64,000 bases of DNA from Deltaproteobacteria bacterium (GCA_028818775.1 JAPPNE010000058.1:1-64000); one strand, 5' to 3'; shown: positions 46,017 through 55,840, numbered from the stretch's first letter. Notes: generated by a model not told the origin, from the sequence alone. A program made the numbers and translations.

Positions 46017-47918
46017 TTAGGCCGCAGCCGCCATCCGCCCCCGCGCCCGTAACCACTCCCACCCGGTCAGGGCCACGCCCACCACCAGGCCGACGAGGTT
46101 CCACTCGAGCCATGGGGTAACCATGCCCAGGCTGGCGGCGAGGAAGAGAAGGCGGGTGATGGAATCGAGGTTCCTGAAGCAGTAGCCCTGCACGGCCATG
46201 CCCATGGCGATCATGCTCAGCACCGCGAAGACGATGGTCACGGTAACCTCCACGGCGCCTCCGATGGTGATGAGCGCGGAGTTGGCCACGAACGCGTAGG
46301 GGAGCACGAAGGCGGGCAGGGCCAGCTTCACGGCTTCGATGGACGTGGGCACCACCGGCGACTGGGCGATGGCCGCGGCGGCGTAGCTCGTGGGCGCGGT
46401 GGGCGGGGTGATGGCCGAGATGGCGCAGAAGAAGATCACGAACAGGTGCGCCTGGGGCACGATGGCGTCGGCGTCGAGACCCATGTTCCTGAGCATGACG
46501 ACCAGTGCCGGGATGGCGATGCCCACCTGCACGATGTAGGCCGACGACAGCGGCAGGCCCATTCCGAGGATGATGGCGGTGATCATGACGAAGACCAGGG
46601 CCAGCAGGAGGTGCCCCCCCGCCAAATCCACGATGACCCCGGAGAACTTGATGGCGACGCCGGTGAGGTCGAAGATGCCCACCATGATGCCGGACGTGAT
46701 AATGGCCACGGCCACCACGGTGGACTGGATGCCGCCCTGCACCAGAGCGTCCCAGATGTCCTTGAGGCCCATGCGCGTGGCCTTGCGGAACCAGCTCACG
46801 ATCACGATGCCGACGATGCAGCGCACCACCGCGTAGCCGGGGCTGAACCCGGCCACCAGGAGATAGATCAGGATAATGAGCGGCAGCGCCAAGTGGCCCC
46901 GTTGTATGATGGCATTCTTGAGGCTCGGCAGCTCCTCCCGCGGCACCGTGGGGATATTCTCCTTGACCGCGTAGATGTGCACCATGATGCCCACGGCGAG
47001 GAAGTACAGCACCGCGGGGACCAGGATGTACTGCATCACGTTGACGTAGGGAATGCCGGTGTACTCCGACATGAGGAAGCCGGCGGACGCCATCACCGGG
47101 GGCATGATGAGGCCGCCGGTGGAAGCCGACGCTTCCACCGCGCCGGCCATGTAGTCCCTGAAGCCGATTTTCTTCATCATCGGGATGCTGAAGGAGCCGG
47201 TGATGACGGCGTTGGCCGTGCTGCTGCCCGAGATGGAGCCCATGAGGCCGCTGGACACCACCGCGATCTTGGCCGGCCCGCCCCGGAACCGCCCCGCCAG
47301 CGCGGTGGCGAACTCAATGGTGAACTGGCCGAAGCCCGACTTCTCGAGGAAGGCGCCGAAGACGATGAACAGGAAGATGAAGTTGGCCGAGATGTGGGTA
47401 GGCAGGCCGAACAGCCCGTCGGTGAGGAAGTACTGGTTGTCCGCCACCTCCGACGCCGAGTAACCCAGGTGGTTGAGAAAACCGGGCAGGTAAGGCCCCA
47501 GGAACGCGAACAGGAAAATGATCAAGGCCAACGCCGCCAGCGGCCAGCCGACGGCCCGGCGGCACGCCTCCAGCGTCAGCCCCACTGCACCGAACGCCAG
47601 CACGAACTGGAAGAAGGCGAAGTCCTCGGTGTAGCCGATGTGCTGGATGATCCACTCGTACTCGTAGAAGAGATAGCCCATGGAAACGAGCCACAGGCCG
47701 ATGATGACGACGTCGTACCAGGGAAGCTTGCCGTCATCCGGCCGGCGGAACGCCGGGAAGCTCAGGAAGGTAATCACGACCATCAGCGTGACGTGGAGCA
47801 CGCGATGCAGGTACGCTTCCGGTTGCCCGAAGAAGCCGGTGTAGATGTGGTAGGCCGAGGTCGCGAAAGCCACCAGGGTCAGGATGATCCCGGCGGGGCC
47901 TGTCAGTTTGCGCTCCAT
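46017..47918 (-). CDS. TRAP transporter fused small and large permease (4TM/12TM)
   Basis: This 633-residue membrane protein fuses the DctQ- and DctM-type subunits, as is usual for TAXI-type TRAP systems. The N-terminal part has about four helices; the DctM-like part carries GSISGSSTANAVITGSFSIPMMKK and MGLPLSSAYIVQVGIAIPALV, typical of the family. It uses an ion gradient to import an organic solute delivered by the TAXI protein encoded just upstream at 48051. Confidence 0.93.
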   Translation of the reverse strand: MERKLTGPAGIILTLVAFATSAYHIYTGFFGQPEAYLHRVLHVTLMVVITFLSFPAFRRPDDGKLPWYDVVIIGLWLVSMGYLFYEYEWIIQHIGYTEDFAFFQFVLAFGAVGLTLEACRRAVGWPLAALALIIFLFAFLGPYLPGFLNHLGYSASEVADNQYFLTDGLFGLPTHISANFIFLFIVFGAFLEKSGFGQFTIEFATALAGRFRGGPAKIAVVSSGLMGSISGSSTANAVITGSFSIPMMKKIGFRDYMAGAVEASASTGGLIMPPVMASAGFLMSEYTGIPYVNVMQYILVPAVLYFLAVGIMVHIYAVKENIPTVPREELPSLKNAIIQRGHLALPLIILIYLLVAGFSPGYAVVRCIVGIVIVSWFRKATRMGLKDIWDALVQGGIQSTVVAVAIITSGIMVGIFDLTGVAIKFSGVIVDLAGGHLLLALVFVMITAIILGMGLPLSSAYIVQVGIAIPALVVMLRNMGLDADAIVPQAHLFVIFFCAISAITPPTAPTSYAAAAIAQSPVVPTSIEAVKLALPAFVLPYAFVANSALITIGGAVEVTVTIVFAVLSMIAMGMAVQGYCFRNLDSITRLLFLAASLGMVTPWLEWNLVGLVVGVALTGWEWLRARGRMAAAA

Positions 47919-48002
47919 AGGACCGTTCTCTGCCGCGTGTCCGATGCGGCGCGGACACTCGGGCGTGCGCTCACGTCAGGTTTGGTTGGAGGTTGTGGAG
48001 GC

Positions 48003-48037
48003 GGAAAGGAGGGCCGGCGTCCGGGCCGGCCCTCCTT
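48003..48037 (-). terminator. Hairpin between TAXI and permease genes
   Basis: AAGGAGGGCCGG (48006-48017) and CCGGCCCTCCTT (48026-48037) are a perfect 12-bp stem, followed on the minus strand by TTTCCGCC. It lies 13 bp after the TAXI stop and before the permease. It probably acts as an attenuator or mRNA stabiliser that raises binding-protein level over permease. Confidence 0.75.
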
Positions 48038-48050
48038 CGTGGGGGTCCGT

Positions 48051-49004
48051 CTAGTTGACGCCCTTCTCCTTCAGGTACTTGTCCAGGCCGGCGTGCCGCG
48101 GCGCGCCCACGTTGAGCGTGGCGTTGGACAGCTTGACCCGCTCGAAGGCCTTCACGGCTCCGGCGAAGTCGCCCAGGTTGTCGTAGACGTTCTTCACGAG
48201 CTTGTAGACGCGCTCCTCCGGAACGTCCTCGTTCGTGATGATGAGCAGGAAGGTCTGAACCGTGTTCACGTCGTTCTTCTGATCGTAGTTCTTCTTGTCC
48301 AGCGTGAACGGGACGACACCGGCATTGGCCGCGTTCATCTTCGCCACGTCCTCCTTGGAGAACGAGAGAATTCGGATCGGCGCGTGCGCCGCCAACTGGA
48401 CGATGGGCGCGTAGTTCTCCTCGCCGGGTCCGAGGTAGGCGTCGATGTGGTTGTCCTTCATCTGGGCCACGGCGTCGTTGAAGCCGAGGTAGTTGACCTT
48501 GGAGAAGTCATCGTAGGTTATGCCGAGGGCGCCGAGCATCTGCTGGTTCAACGCCTGAAACGAGAACCGCTTGGGCATGACGTTGACTCTCTTGCCCTTC
48601 AGCTGCTGGTACGACGTCACGTCGGACTTGGCCCACACCAGCCAGAACAGGTAGTTGGGGTAAAGCACCGCGGCCACGCGCACCTTCTTCGCCTGCGCCT
48701 CCTTCCCCTTGAACATCTTCGCCCCCTTGAGGGCTTCCTGGATGCTCGTTGCGCTGGAGAGGCCGAAGCTCATCTTGCCGGCCATGACGTTCAGCAGGTT
48801 GGACGTACCGCCGCCGATCTCGACGGTCACCTTGTCGCCATCGTTCTTTTCGGCCAACCGCTGCACCACGGTCCCGATGGGATACCAGGAGCCGCCCGGC
48901 TTCGAGGCGCCGAACTTGTAGCTCTCCGCCAGCGCCGCCGGCGCGAGCGTCGCGACAAAAACAGCGACCAACGAAACTGCCAGAAACCTTTGAACTCGAC
49001 TCAT
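48051..49004 (-). CDS. TAXI-family TRAP solute-binding protein
   Basis: This 317-residue periplasmic protein has a signal peptide (FLAVSLVAVFVATLAPAALA, cut near 26) and TAXI features SKPGGSWYPIGTVVQRLAEK and IGGGTSNLLNVMAGKMSFGL. It binds the substrate for the fused permease. The ATG at 49004 has AAGGAG upstream; the longer frame is not supported. The gene is divergent from the amine oxidase. Confidence 0.93.
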   Translation of the reverse strand: MSRVQRFLAVSLVAVFVATLAPAALAESYKFGASKPGGSWYPIGTVVQRLAEKNDGDKVTVEIGGGTSNLLNVMAGKMSFGLSSATSIQEALKGAKMFKGKEAQAKKVRVAAVLYPNYLFWLVWAKSDVTSYQQLKGKRVNVMPKRFSFQALNQQMLGALGITYDDFSKVNYLGFNDAVAQMKDNHIDAYLGPGEENYAPIVQLAAHAPIRILSFSKEDVAKMNAANAGVVPFTLDKKNYDQKNDVNTVQTFLLIITNEDVPEERVYKLVKNVYDNLGDFAGAVKAFERVKLSNATLNVGAPRHAGLDKYLKEKGVN

Positions 49005-49064
49005 CGTGATCTCCTTTCGCTGCTCTTCCGGCACGCCGTGCGGGCGCGGGTGCCCGGACAATGG

Positions 49065-49081
49065 AAGTAGCGAAGCTACTT
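49065..49081. promoter_or_regulatory. Inverted repeat in the TAXI/amine oxidase gap
   Basis: AAGTAGC (49065-49071) and GCTACTT (49075-49081) are a perfect 7-bp inverted repeat with a 3-bp centre. It sits in the 198-bp divergent gap and could bind a regulator shared by the TRAP genes and the amine oxidase. No regulator gene is next to it. Confidence 0.35.
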
Positions 49082-49202
49082 GCGTTGCCCCCAAATGTCA
49101 AGAACGATGGCACCGGGCGGAAGCGGAGGATTTTGAGCCCGGGAGGTGGACGGATATACACTGGTGGGGACAACCCGATCCCCAGAGGACGAGGCAACGA
49201 AC

Positions 49203-50744
49203 ATGACCATGACCCGACGGAATTTCATCCAGTCCCTGGGCGCCGTTGCCGGGGTCGAAGCGGTTTACCGGACCATGCAGGCCCTGGGCCTGTCGGGGGC
49301 CGGCGAGGCCCACGCGGCCATTCTCGACCTGCCTCCCGGCTCCGGCCGGGGGAAGAGCGTCGTCATTCTCGGAGCCGGCATCTCCGGCATGACTGCGGCC
49401 TACGAGCTGTCGAAGGCCGGTTACGACTGCACCATCCTGGAGGCCACCGGCCGCGCCGGCGGGCGCAACCTCACGGTGCGCGGCGGCGACGTGATCGAGG
49501 AGACCGGCGGCCGCCAACGCGTGGACTTCGACCGCGGCGACCACCTGTACGCGAACCTCGGCCCGGCGCGCATCCCCTATCACCATCGAGCGCTCCTCGG
49601 TTACTGCAAGGAGTTCGGCGTCGAGCTGGAAGTCTTCACCAACGACAACCGCGCGGCCCTCTTCCACAACCGGGAGCGCTTCGGCGGCAAGCCCCTGACG
49701 GCCCGCCAAGTCACGACCGACACCCGCGGCTACATCGCCGAACTCCTCGCCAAGGCGTTGGACCGAAACGCCCTGGACGGCCACCTGACGGGCGAGGACA
49801 AGGAGCGCATCCTGCAAATGCTGGTCTCGTACGGCGGCCTGGATGCGGACCGGCTCTACAAGGGCTCCAACCGTGCCGGCTACCGCGGCGCACAACTCCA
49901 CGCGGGCCTCAAGGCCGGAGACCCGGAGTCCCCGCTGGACCTGAGCGAACTCCTCAAGGCGGACTTCTGGCAGTACAAGCTCCACTTCAGCCAGTTCCTC
50001 AATCAGAACCCGACGCTGTTCCAGCCCGCCGGCGGCATGGACGCCATCGCCAGGGCCTTCGAGCAACGCGTCCGTCCGCTCATTCGGTACAACAGCCCGG
50101 TCAAGGAGATCCGCAAGACCTCCGCGGGGGTTCGCGTGGTGACCGGACGGGAAGCCGTCGACGCCGACTTCGCCGTCTGCACGGTGCCCGCGCCCGTGCT
50201 GAAGGACATCCCCAACGATTTCTCGCCGGAGACCCGGGCGGTGATCGAATCGATCAAGTTCGTGTCCGCGGTGAAGGTGGCCTTCCAGAGCCGCCGCTTC
50301 TGGGAGGAGGACCACGCCATCTACGGCGGGATCTCGTGGACCGACCAGGACATCACCCAGATCTGGTATCCGCCCTACGGCTATCATCGGGACAAGGGGA
50401 TCCTCGTCGGCGCCTACATCTGGGACGAAGAGCCCGGATTGCGCTTCAGCGCCATGACTCCGGCGGAGCGTCTGCGCGCCGCCGCCGCCGAGGGCGAAGG
50501 CATCCACCCCGGGTATACCGCCGAGATGGAGACCGGGGTCAGCCTGGCCTGGCTCAACGCGCCGTTCCAGAAGGGCGGCTGGCCGGGAGACCGCCACGCG
50601 TCGCCCGAGGCCCTTCAGAAACCCGACGGGGCCATCCACTTCGCCGGCGACCAGGTCACCGGCCTGCCTGGATGGCAGGAAGGCGCCGTGCTCGCGGCGC
50701 ACCTGGCGGTGAATGCGATCCACGAGCGGGTTACGGCGGGGTGA
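49203..50744 (+). CDS. Tat-exported FAD amine oxidase
   Basis: This 513-residue flavoprotein opens with a twin-arginine signal (TRRNFIQSLGAVAG), then the FAD-binding VVILGAGISGMTAAYELSKAG (about 57-77) and the ending HFAGDQVTGLPGWQEGAVLAA. It would oxidise an amine outside the cytoplasm with release of hydrogen peroxide. The ATG at 49203 was preferred because the RR motif follows it directly. Divergent TRAP genes may import a related compound. Confidence 0.9.
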   Translation: MTMTRRNFIQSLGAVAGVEAVYRTMQALGLSGAGEAHAAILDLPPGSGRGKSVVILGAGISGMTAAYELSKAGYDCTILEATGRAGGRNLTVRGGDVIEETGGRQRVDFDRGDHLYANLGPARIPYHHRALLGYCKEFGVELEVFTNDNRAALFHNRERFGGKPLTARQVTTDTRGYIAELLAKALDRNALDGHLTGEDKERILQMLVSYGGLDADRLYKGSNRAGYRGAQLHAGLKAGDPESPLDLSELLKADFWQYKLHFSQFLNQNPTLFQPAGGMDAIARAFEQRVRPLIRYNSPVKEIRKTSAGVRVVTGREAVDADFAVCTVPAPVLKDIPNDFSPETRAVIESIKFVSAVKVAFQSRRFWEEDHAIYGGISWTDQDITQIWYPPYGYHRDKGILVGAYIWDEEPGLRFSAMTPAERLRAAAAEGEGIHPGYTAEMETGVSLAWLNAPFQKGGWPGDRHASPEALQKPDGAIHFAGDQVTGLPGWQEGAVLAAHLAVNAIHERVTAG

Positions 50745-50834
50745 GACGGGCGGGTGCATTCTTGACAACCCTGGGGTAATCGTCTAGGCAGCCCGAAGAA
50801 AGTCGTCCGCATCCAGAAAGTACCATCCACACGT

Positions 50835-51710
50835 ATGAAACCCGCACCCTTCGAATATTTTTCCCCGGAAACCCTGGACGAGGCGGCCGGCCTGCTGGAC
50901 GAGCACGGCGACGACGGCAAGGTCCTGGCGGGCGGCCAGAGCCTCATGCCGCTCATGAGCCTGCGGCTGGCGCGCCCTTCGGTGATCGTGGACCTCAACC
51001 GGGTATCCGGCCTCGACGGCGTCGGCGCCAACGGCGACGGCGGCCTTCACATCGGCGCGCTCACGCGCCAGCGGGCGCTGGAACGGGACGCCGACCTCCC
51101 CGCGCGGAACCCGCTGCTGGCTGCCGCGGTGCCGCTGATCGGCCATTTCCAGATCCGCAACCGCGGCACGGTGGGCGGCAGCCTGGTGCATGCCGATCCG
51201 GCGGCGGAACTGCCGGCGGTGACCGTGGCCCTGGGCGCCGAGTTCGTCCTCGCCAGCGCCGGCGGCGAACGGGTGGTGAGCGCGGACGACTTCTACCTGG
51301 GCTACATGGCCACGGCCATCGAAGCCAACGAGGTGCTCACCGGGATCCGCGTGCCGGCCTGGAAAGCAGGGCGCCTGTGGGCCATCGACGAGGTGTCCCG
51401 GCGCAAGGGCGACTTCGCCATGGTGGGCGTGGCCCTGTGGGCGGACATGGACGGCTCCACCTGCACGGACTCCCGCATCACCCTGTTCGGCGTCGGCGGC
51501 CGGCCCGTCCGGGTGGAGAAGGCCGAGCAGCGGCTCCAGGGCGCGGCCCTGGACGACGCCACCCTCAAGGAAGTCGAGCGCATCGTCTTCGAGGAACTGG
51601 AACCCGACTCCGACATCCACGCATCGGCGCTCTACCGCAAGGAGGTGGGCGGCGTGCTCACCCGGCGCGCGCTGCGCGCGGCCGCGGAACGAGCCACGGA
51701 GGGCGCATGA
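50835..51710 (+). CDS. Molybdenum hydroxylase FAD subunit (CoxM-like)
   Basis: This 291-residue protein is the FAD subunit of a xanthine dehydrogenase-family enzyme. The FAD motifs VLAGGQSLMPLMSLRLARP (about 34-52) and RNRGTVGGSLVHADPAAE (about 114-131) are clear. It passes electrons from the 2Fe-2S subunit to an acceptor. Its stop overlaps the small-subunit start (ATGA), showing coupling. Confidence 0.93.
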   Translation: MKPAPFEYFSPETLDEAAGLLDEHGDDGKVLAGGQSLMPLMSLRLARPSVIVDLNRVSGLDGVGANGDGGLHIGALTRQRALERDADLPARNPLLAAAVPLIGHFQIRNRGTVGGSLVHADPAAELPAVTVALGAEFVLASAGGERVVSADDFYLGYMATAIEANEVLTGIRVPAWKAGRLWAIDEVSRRKGDFAMVGVALWADMDGSTCTDSRITLFGVGGRPVRVEKAEQRLQGAALDDATLKEVERIVFEELEPDSDIHASALYRKEVGGVLTRRALRAAAERATEGA

Positions 51711-52198
51711 GCACCAAGAGCATCCTCAACCTGACGGTGAACGGCAAGGCGTACGAGAAGCTCGTGGAAGTGCGCATGACGCTGGCGGACTTCCTGCGCA
51801 ACGAGCTGGACCTCACCGGCACCCACCTGGGCTGCGAGCACGGTGTGTGCGGCGCCTGCACGGTGATCATGAACGGCGAGGCGGTGCGCTCCTGCCTGTT
51901 GCTGGCGGTGCAGGCGGAAGGGGCGACCCTGGAGACCGTCGAGGGACTGGCGGACGGCGACCGGCTGCACCCCTTGCAGGCGGCGTTCCAGGACCGCCAC
52001 GCGCTCCAGTGCGGCTTCTGCACTCCGGGTTTCCTCATGACCGCGTCGGCGTTCCTGAAGGAAAACTCCGACCCGACGGATGCCGAGATCCGCGAAGCCA
52101 TCTCCGGCAACATCTGCCGCTGCACCGGCTACCAGCCCATCATCGAAGCCATCGCCCAGGCGGCCCCGGAGGTGGGCGGCAAGTCCGACACGGACTGA
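51707..52198 (+). CDS. Molybdenum hydroxylase 2Fe-2S subunit (CoxS-like)
   Basis: This 163-residue protein carries the plant-type 2Fe-2S site GCEHGVCGACTVIMNG and the second cluster motif CGFCTPGFLM with ICRCTGYQPI. It links the molybdenum site to FAD. The start overlaps the FAD subunit stop by 4 bp and the large subunit follows after 42 bp. Confidence 0.94.
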   Translation: MSTKSILNLTVNGKAYEKLVEVRMTLADFLRNELDLTGTHLGCEHGVCGACTVIMNGEAVRSCLLLAVQAEGATLETVEGLADGDRLHPLQAAFQDRHALQCGFCTPGFLMTASAFLKENSDPTDAEIREAISGNICRCTGYQPIIEAIAQAAPEVGGKSDTD

Positions 52199-52240
52199 CG
52201 CCCCCCACGACGTCCCGGAGCGAACGAGAGGCTCTCTGAC

Positions 52241-54553
52241 ATGGCGGAAACATACATCGGCGCTCCCATCAAGCGGCGCGAGGACGTGCGGTTCATCACC
52301 GGCACGGGCACCTACGTGGACGACATCAAGCTGCCCCACATGGTCCACGCCGCCATCCTCCGCAGCCCCCACGCCCACGCGCGCATCCGCGACATCGACA
52401 CGAGCCGGGCCGAGGCCATGCCCGGAGTCGTTTCGGTCTTCACCCTGAAGGACATCGGCGAACTGGACGCCACGGTTCCCATCCGCATGTACAAGATCCC
52501 GGGGCTGGACAAGTACCTGCAGCCGTCGCTGGCGCGGGACGTGGTGCGTTACGTGGGCGAACCCGTGGCGGTGGCGGTGGCCGAGAGCCGCTACCTAGCC
52601 GAGGACGCGCTGGACGCCATCGACGTCGACTACGAGGTGCTCCAGGAAGTGATGGACGTACGCGAAGCCATGGAGGACAAAGTGCTGGTGCACGAAGACA
52701 ACGGCACCAACCTGGCCGGCGTGCACCACGTCTCCATCGGCGACGCCGAAAAGGCGTTCGAGGAGGCCGACTACACCCGCCGGGAGGAGTTCCGGGTGCA
52801 CCGCTTCACCGGCAACCCCATGGAGACCCGCGGCATCGTCGCCCACTTCGACCGCGGCAAGGGCGAGCTGCGAGTCTACGGCGCCACCAAGCTGCCGCAC
52901 CTGAACCGCCAAACCATCGCCGCCTTCCTGCAACTGCCCGAGCACAAGTGCCACTTCGAGGAGAACGACGTCGGCGGCGGTTTCGGCATCCGCGGCGAGC
53001 TCTATCCCGAGGACTTCCTGATCCCGTTCGCCTCCGTGCGCCTCGGGGTGCCGGTCAAGTGGATCGAGGACAGGCGCGAGCACCTGCTGGCGGCCAACCA
53101 CTCGCGCCAGGTGACCTGCGAACTGGAGATCGCCGCGCGCAAGGACGGCACCCTGCTGGCCGTGCGGGCGCAGATCTACGGCGACATGGGCGCCTACGTA
53201 CGCACCCACGGCGGGCTGGTGCCCTGCTCCACGGCGGCGCTGCTGACCGGACCCTACCGGATCCCCAACTACGAGGCCAAGATCCACTGCATCATGACCA
53301 ACAAGACCGGCCTGGGCACGCTGCGGGCGCCCGGCCGGGTGGAGTCGTGCTTCTACCGCGAGCGCATGCTGGACATGATGGCACGGGACCTGGACCTGGA
53401 CCCGGTGGAGCTGCGGCGGAAAAACCTGGTCAAGCCGGAGGAGATCCCCTACGAGATCGGCTTCACCCGGCCCAGCAAGCACCCCACCATCCTCGACAGC
53501 GGCGACTACCCGAGCGCCCTCAGGCAGGCCCTGGAACGGTTCCGGTACGACGAGATGCTGGAGCACCAGGGGCTCCGGGAGGACGGCCGCTACTACGGCG
53601 TCGGCCTGTCGTACTTCGTCAAGAACACCGGCGGGCTGGAGCCTTACGAAGGCGCCCGCATGGTGGTGGGCGAGGGCGGCGGGGTCACCGTGTTCCTTAG
53701 CATCGCGCAGCTCGGCCAGGGCCACGAGACCGCCATGGCGCAGATCTGCGCGGACGCCCTGGGCGTTCCCATGGACGCCATCTCCGTGTTCCACGGCAAC
53801 ACCGACCTCTCGCCCTTCGGCTGGGGCACCTTCGCCAGCCGCGGCACGGTCATGGCCGGCAACGCCGTGCACATCACCGCGCTGCAGTTGAAGGACAAGA
53901 TCCTTGCGGCGGCCGCCCGCCATCTCGACGCGGACGCGGCGAGCCTGTCGCTGGAGGACGGCAACATCATCCAGCCGGGCACCGAGGCGCCGGCGTTGCC
54001 GCTGGGCGAGCTGGTGGCCCACATGCGGGAGTCCATCACTCCCGAGCAGGGCGTCCCCGAGCTGGAGGCCACCGCCTACTACAACTCCGACAACATCACC
54101 CACACCTACGGCGTGCACCTGGCCCAGGTGGCCGTGGACCCCGAGACCGGCATGCTGGAAGTGCTCAAGTACCTGGTGGTGGAGGACGTGGGCCGGATGG
54201 TCAACCCGCTGATGGTGCACGGCCAGACCGTGGGCGCCGCGGTGCAGGGCATCGGCGGCGTGGTGTTGGAAGAGCTCGTGTACGGCGAGGGCGGCCAGCT
54301 CCTCACCACCACGTTCCTGGACTACCTGCTGCCCACCAGCACCGACGTCCCCCCCATCGACGACCTCGTGCTGGAAGAGGCGCCTTCGCCCTACAACCCC
54401 TTGGGCGTCAAGGGCGCCGGGGAAGGCGGCATCGTCGGCACCGCCGGCGCCCTCGGCAACGCCGTCAGCAACGCCCTCGGCATCGAAGTCAAGGACCTCC
54501 CCCTCAGCCCCGACCGCATCCGCGCCTGGATCCGGGCGCGCGCGGACGGCTAG
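52241..54553 (+). CDS. Molybdenum hydroxylase molybdopterin subunit
   Basis: This 770-residue protein is the large subunit of the three-part enzyme. Visible motifs are GAPIKRREDVRFITG, RYVGEPVAVAVAE, DVGGGFGIRGELYPED and GVKGAGEGGIVG, the last holding the catalytic Glu. The CO-dehydrogenase form I AYxCSFR loop is absent; the matching stretch is LRAPGRVESCFYRERM. It is therefore probably a hydroxylase of an unknown substrate rather than a CO dehydrogenase. Confidence 0.92.
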   Translation: MAETYIGAPIKRREDVRFITGTGTYVDDIKLPHMVHAAILRSPHAHARIRDIDTSRAEAMPGVVSVFTLKDIGELDATVPIRMYKIPGLDKYLQPSLARDVVRYVGEPVAVAVAESRYLAEDALDAIDVDYEVLQEVMDVREAMEDKVLVHEDNGTNLAGVHHVSIGDAEKAFEEADYTRREEFRVHRFTGNPMETRGIVAHFDRGKGELRVYGATKLPHLNRQTIAAFLQLPEHKCHFEENDVGGGFGIRGELYPEDFLIPFASVRLGVPVKWIEDRREHLLAANHSRQVTCELEIAARKDGTLLAVRAQIYGDMGAYVRTHGGLVPCSTAALLTGPYRIPNYEAKIHCIMTNKTGLGTLRAPGRVESCFYRERMLDMMARDLDLDPVELRRKNLVKPEEIPYEIGFTRPSKHPTILDSGDYPSALRQALERFRYDEMLEHQGLREDGRYYGVGLSYFVKNTGGLEPYEGARMVVGEGGGVTVFLSIAQLGQGHETAMAQICADALGVPMDAISVFHGNTDLSPFGWGTFASRGTVMAGNAVHITALQLKDKILAAAARHLDADAASLSLEDGNIIQPGTEAPALPLGELVAHMRESITPEQGVPELEATAYYNSDNITHTYGVHLAQVAVDPETGMLEVLKYLVVEDVGRMVNPLMVHGQTVGAAVQGIGGVVLEELVYGEGGQLLTTTFLDYLLPTSTDVPPIDDLVLEEAPSPYNPLGVKGAGEGGIVGTAGALGNAVSNALGIEVKDLPLSPDRIRAWIRARADG

Positions 54554-54591
54554 TCAGCGCACATCAATACGCCGCGAAAGGACGAACAGGC

Positions 54592-54909
54592 ATGGACGAG
54601 TTCTTGCGGGGATGGACCGTAGCCAGGGAAATCCCCCCTGATGTGATCGATGGTATCAACCGGGGTATCTATGAGGTAGGCGGCGGTGTGATCCGCATGG
54701 CGCCGGGCACGGACGGAGCCGGCCAAATCATCCGACACCTCATACCCGCCGGACAAGACCCGAACGTACCGCTTGGAGGGACCCTGAACCTGCCGCTCGC
54801 CAGCACGGAACACCTGCTACAAAATGGCGACGGGCGCCATGTTCCTGTCGGGTCTCAACCTGGCGGTCAGCGCCGCCGGATTCGCGGTCCTCTACAAGAA
54901 ACTGACTGA
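54592..54909 (+). CDS. Upstream fragment of a probably frameshifted gene
   Basis: This 105-residue frame starts at an ATG with AAAGGA upstream. Its sequence up to LNLPLASTEHLLQ makes sense, but the rest is out of frame with the next gene. Removing one A from the run at 54821-54824 would join LLQ directly to MATGAMFLSGLNLAVSAAGF of the next frame. I do not recognise the domain. Confidence 0.45.
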   Translation: MDEFLRGWTVAREIPPDVIDGINRGIYEVGGGVIRMAPGTDGAGQIIRHLIPAGQDPNVPLGGTLNLPLASTEHLLQNGDGRHVPVGSQPGGQRRRIRGPLQETD

Positions 54910-55729
54910 CCTCGAAAAGAGGCTGATAGAGATCAAAGACGCGGTGGACGGAATCGCACAACTGCTGGAGCTGAAGGAGAGATCCAAACTCGCGTCGGCT
55001 CTGGACTTCCTTTCCACGGTCATGCAGGGGGGCGGCACAAAGGCACACGACTTGCTCAACTCGGCCTTGACCGTCTTGAATCCGGCCAAAATGAAGTACC
55101 GACTTTTACTGCCTGACGCGCAGGCAGAGACGGCCATGGCGTGCCAGAGGTACTTCGCCTTGACGTCACTGGCGGTCGCAGCGTGCTTCGCGGAACGAGG
55201 GATGGTGCTTGAGGCAAAGCATCAACTGGATAAAGATTTCGCCTTCTGGGCACAGCAGGCTCGACAAATCGCCAGCGATCTCCTGGGCGAGCACCCTGAA
55301 CGGTTTGTCGCGGGTGAGTTCGTGTCCGAGGTGTCGCTGCGCGAGGTGGCCACGTGGCTCAACTTTGCCGCCGGCGAGGACAGGAGCGAAGCGGAGCGTA
55401 TTGACGAGTTGCGGAGCCGCATCCACTTGTCCACCAATAAGGACGGAAACTTGTTCAGAATCCCCTTGCCCGTCAAAGATGACAAGCCAGCGGTCGCCCA
55501 GGCTATCGAGGCCGACAAAAAAGAGACGATTCCCGCTCTCCGGGAACTCGTGGCCCGGCACGGCGTGCTTCGGGGATATGCGGATCAATACGCGCTGCTC
55601 GACGAGAACGGAATGACGCCATCGGAGTTCCAACGGCGGGTGGACGGACTCGATCAGGACATGTTGGTCGACGGTTACGTGATTCTTGAACCCGCACAAG
55701 CGGACCTCGCAACTCGTCCAACCGGTTAA
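54824..55729 (+). CDS. Hypothetical protein, probably the C-terminal part of the preceding frame
   Basis: This 301-residue frame begins with a hydrophobic stretch (AMFLSGLNLAVSAAGFAVLY) followed by a coiled-coil-like segment (KKLTDLEKRLIEIKDAVDGIAQLLELKER). The rest is helical with no motif I know. Together with the upstream frame it would give about 379 residues. It lies between the molybdenum hydroxylase operon and a Doc toxin pair, so it could be an accessory or defence-related gene, but that is speculation. Confidence 0.6.
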   Translation: MATGAMFLSGLNLAVSAAGFAVLYKKLTDLEKRLIEIKDAVDGIAQLLELKERSKLASALDFLSTVMQGGGTKAHDLLNSALTVLNPAKMKYRLLLPDAQAETAMACQRYFALTSLAVAACFAERGMVLEAKHQLDKDFAFWAQQARQIASDLLGEHPERFVAGEFVSEVSLREVATWLNFAAGEDRSEAERIDELRSRIHLSTNKDGNLFRIPLPVKDDKPAVAQAIEADKKETIPALRELVARHGVLRGYADQYALLDENGMTPSEFQRRVDGLDQDMLVDGYVILEPAQADLATRPTG

Positions 55730-55840
55730 ACCGTCCGGGCCGTCGGATCGCGGATGGGGGCGCCTCGCCTCGCTGTCAGCGGATACAGGCCGCTCCCAGG
55801 AGCGGCAAGCCTCTTCACCCCATTTCCATCAAGCGATTTC

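Noticed and set aside
46446-49070. An 874-codon plus-strand frame opposite the TRAP genes
   Set aside because: His/Asp/Gln-rich translation with no family features; it is antisense to well-supported transporter genes.
52241-54553. Aerobic CO dehydrogenase large subunit (form I CoxL)
   Set aside because: The form I active-site loop AYxCSFR is missing, so only a general molybdenum hydroxylase call is justified.
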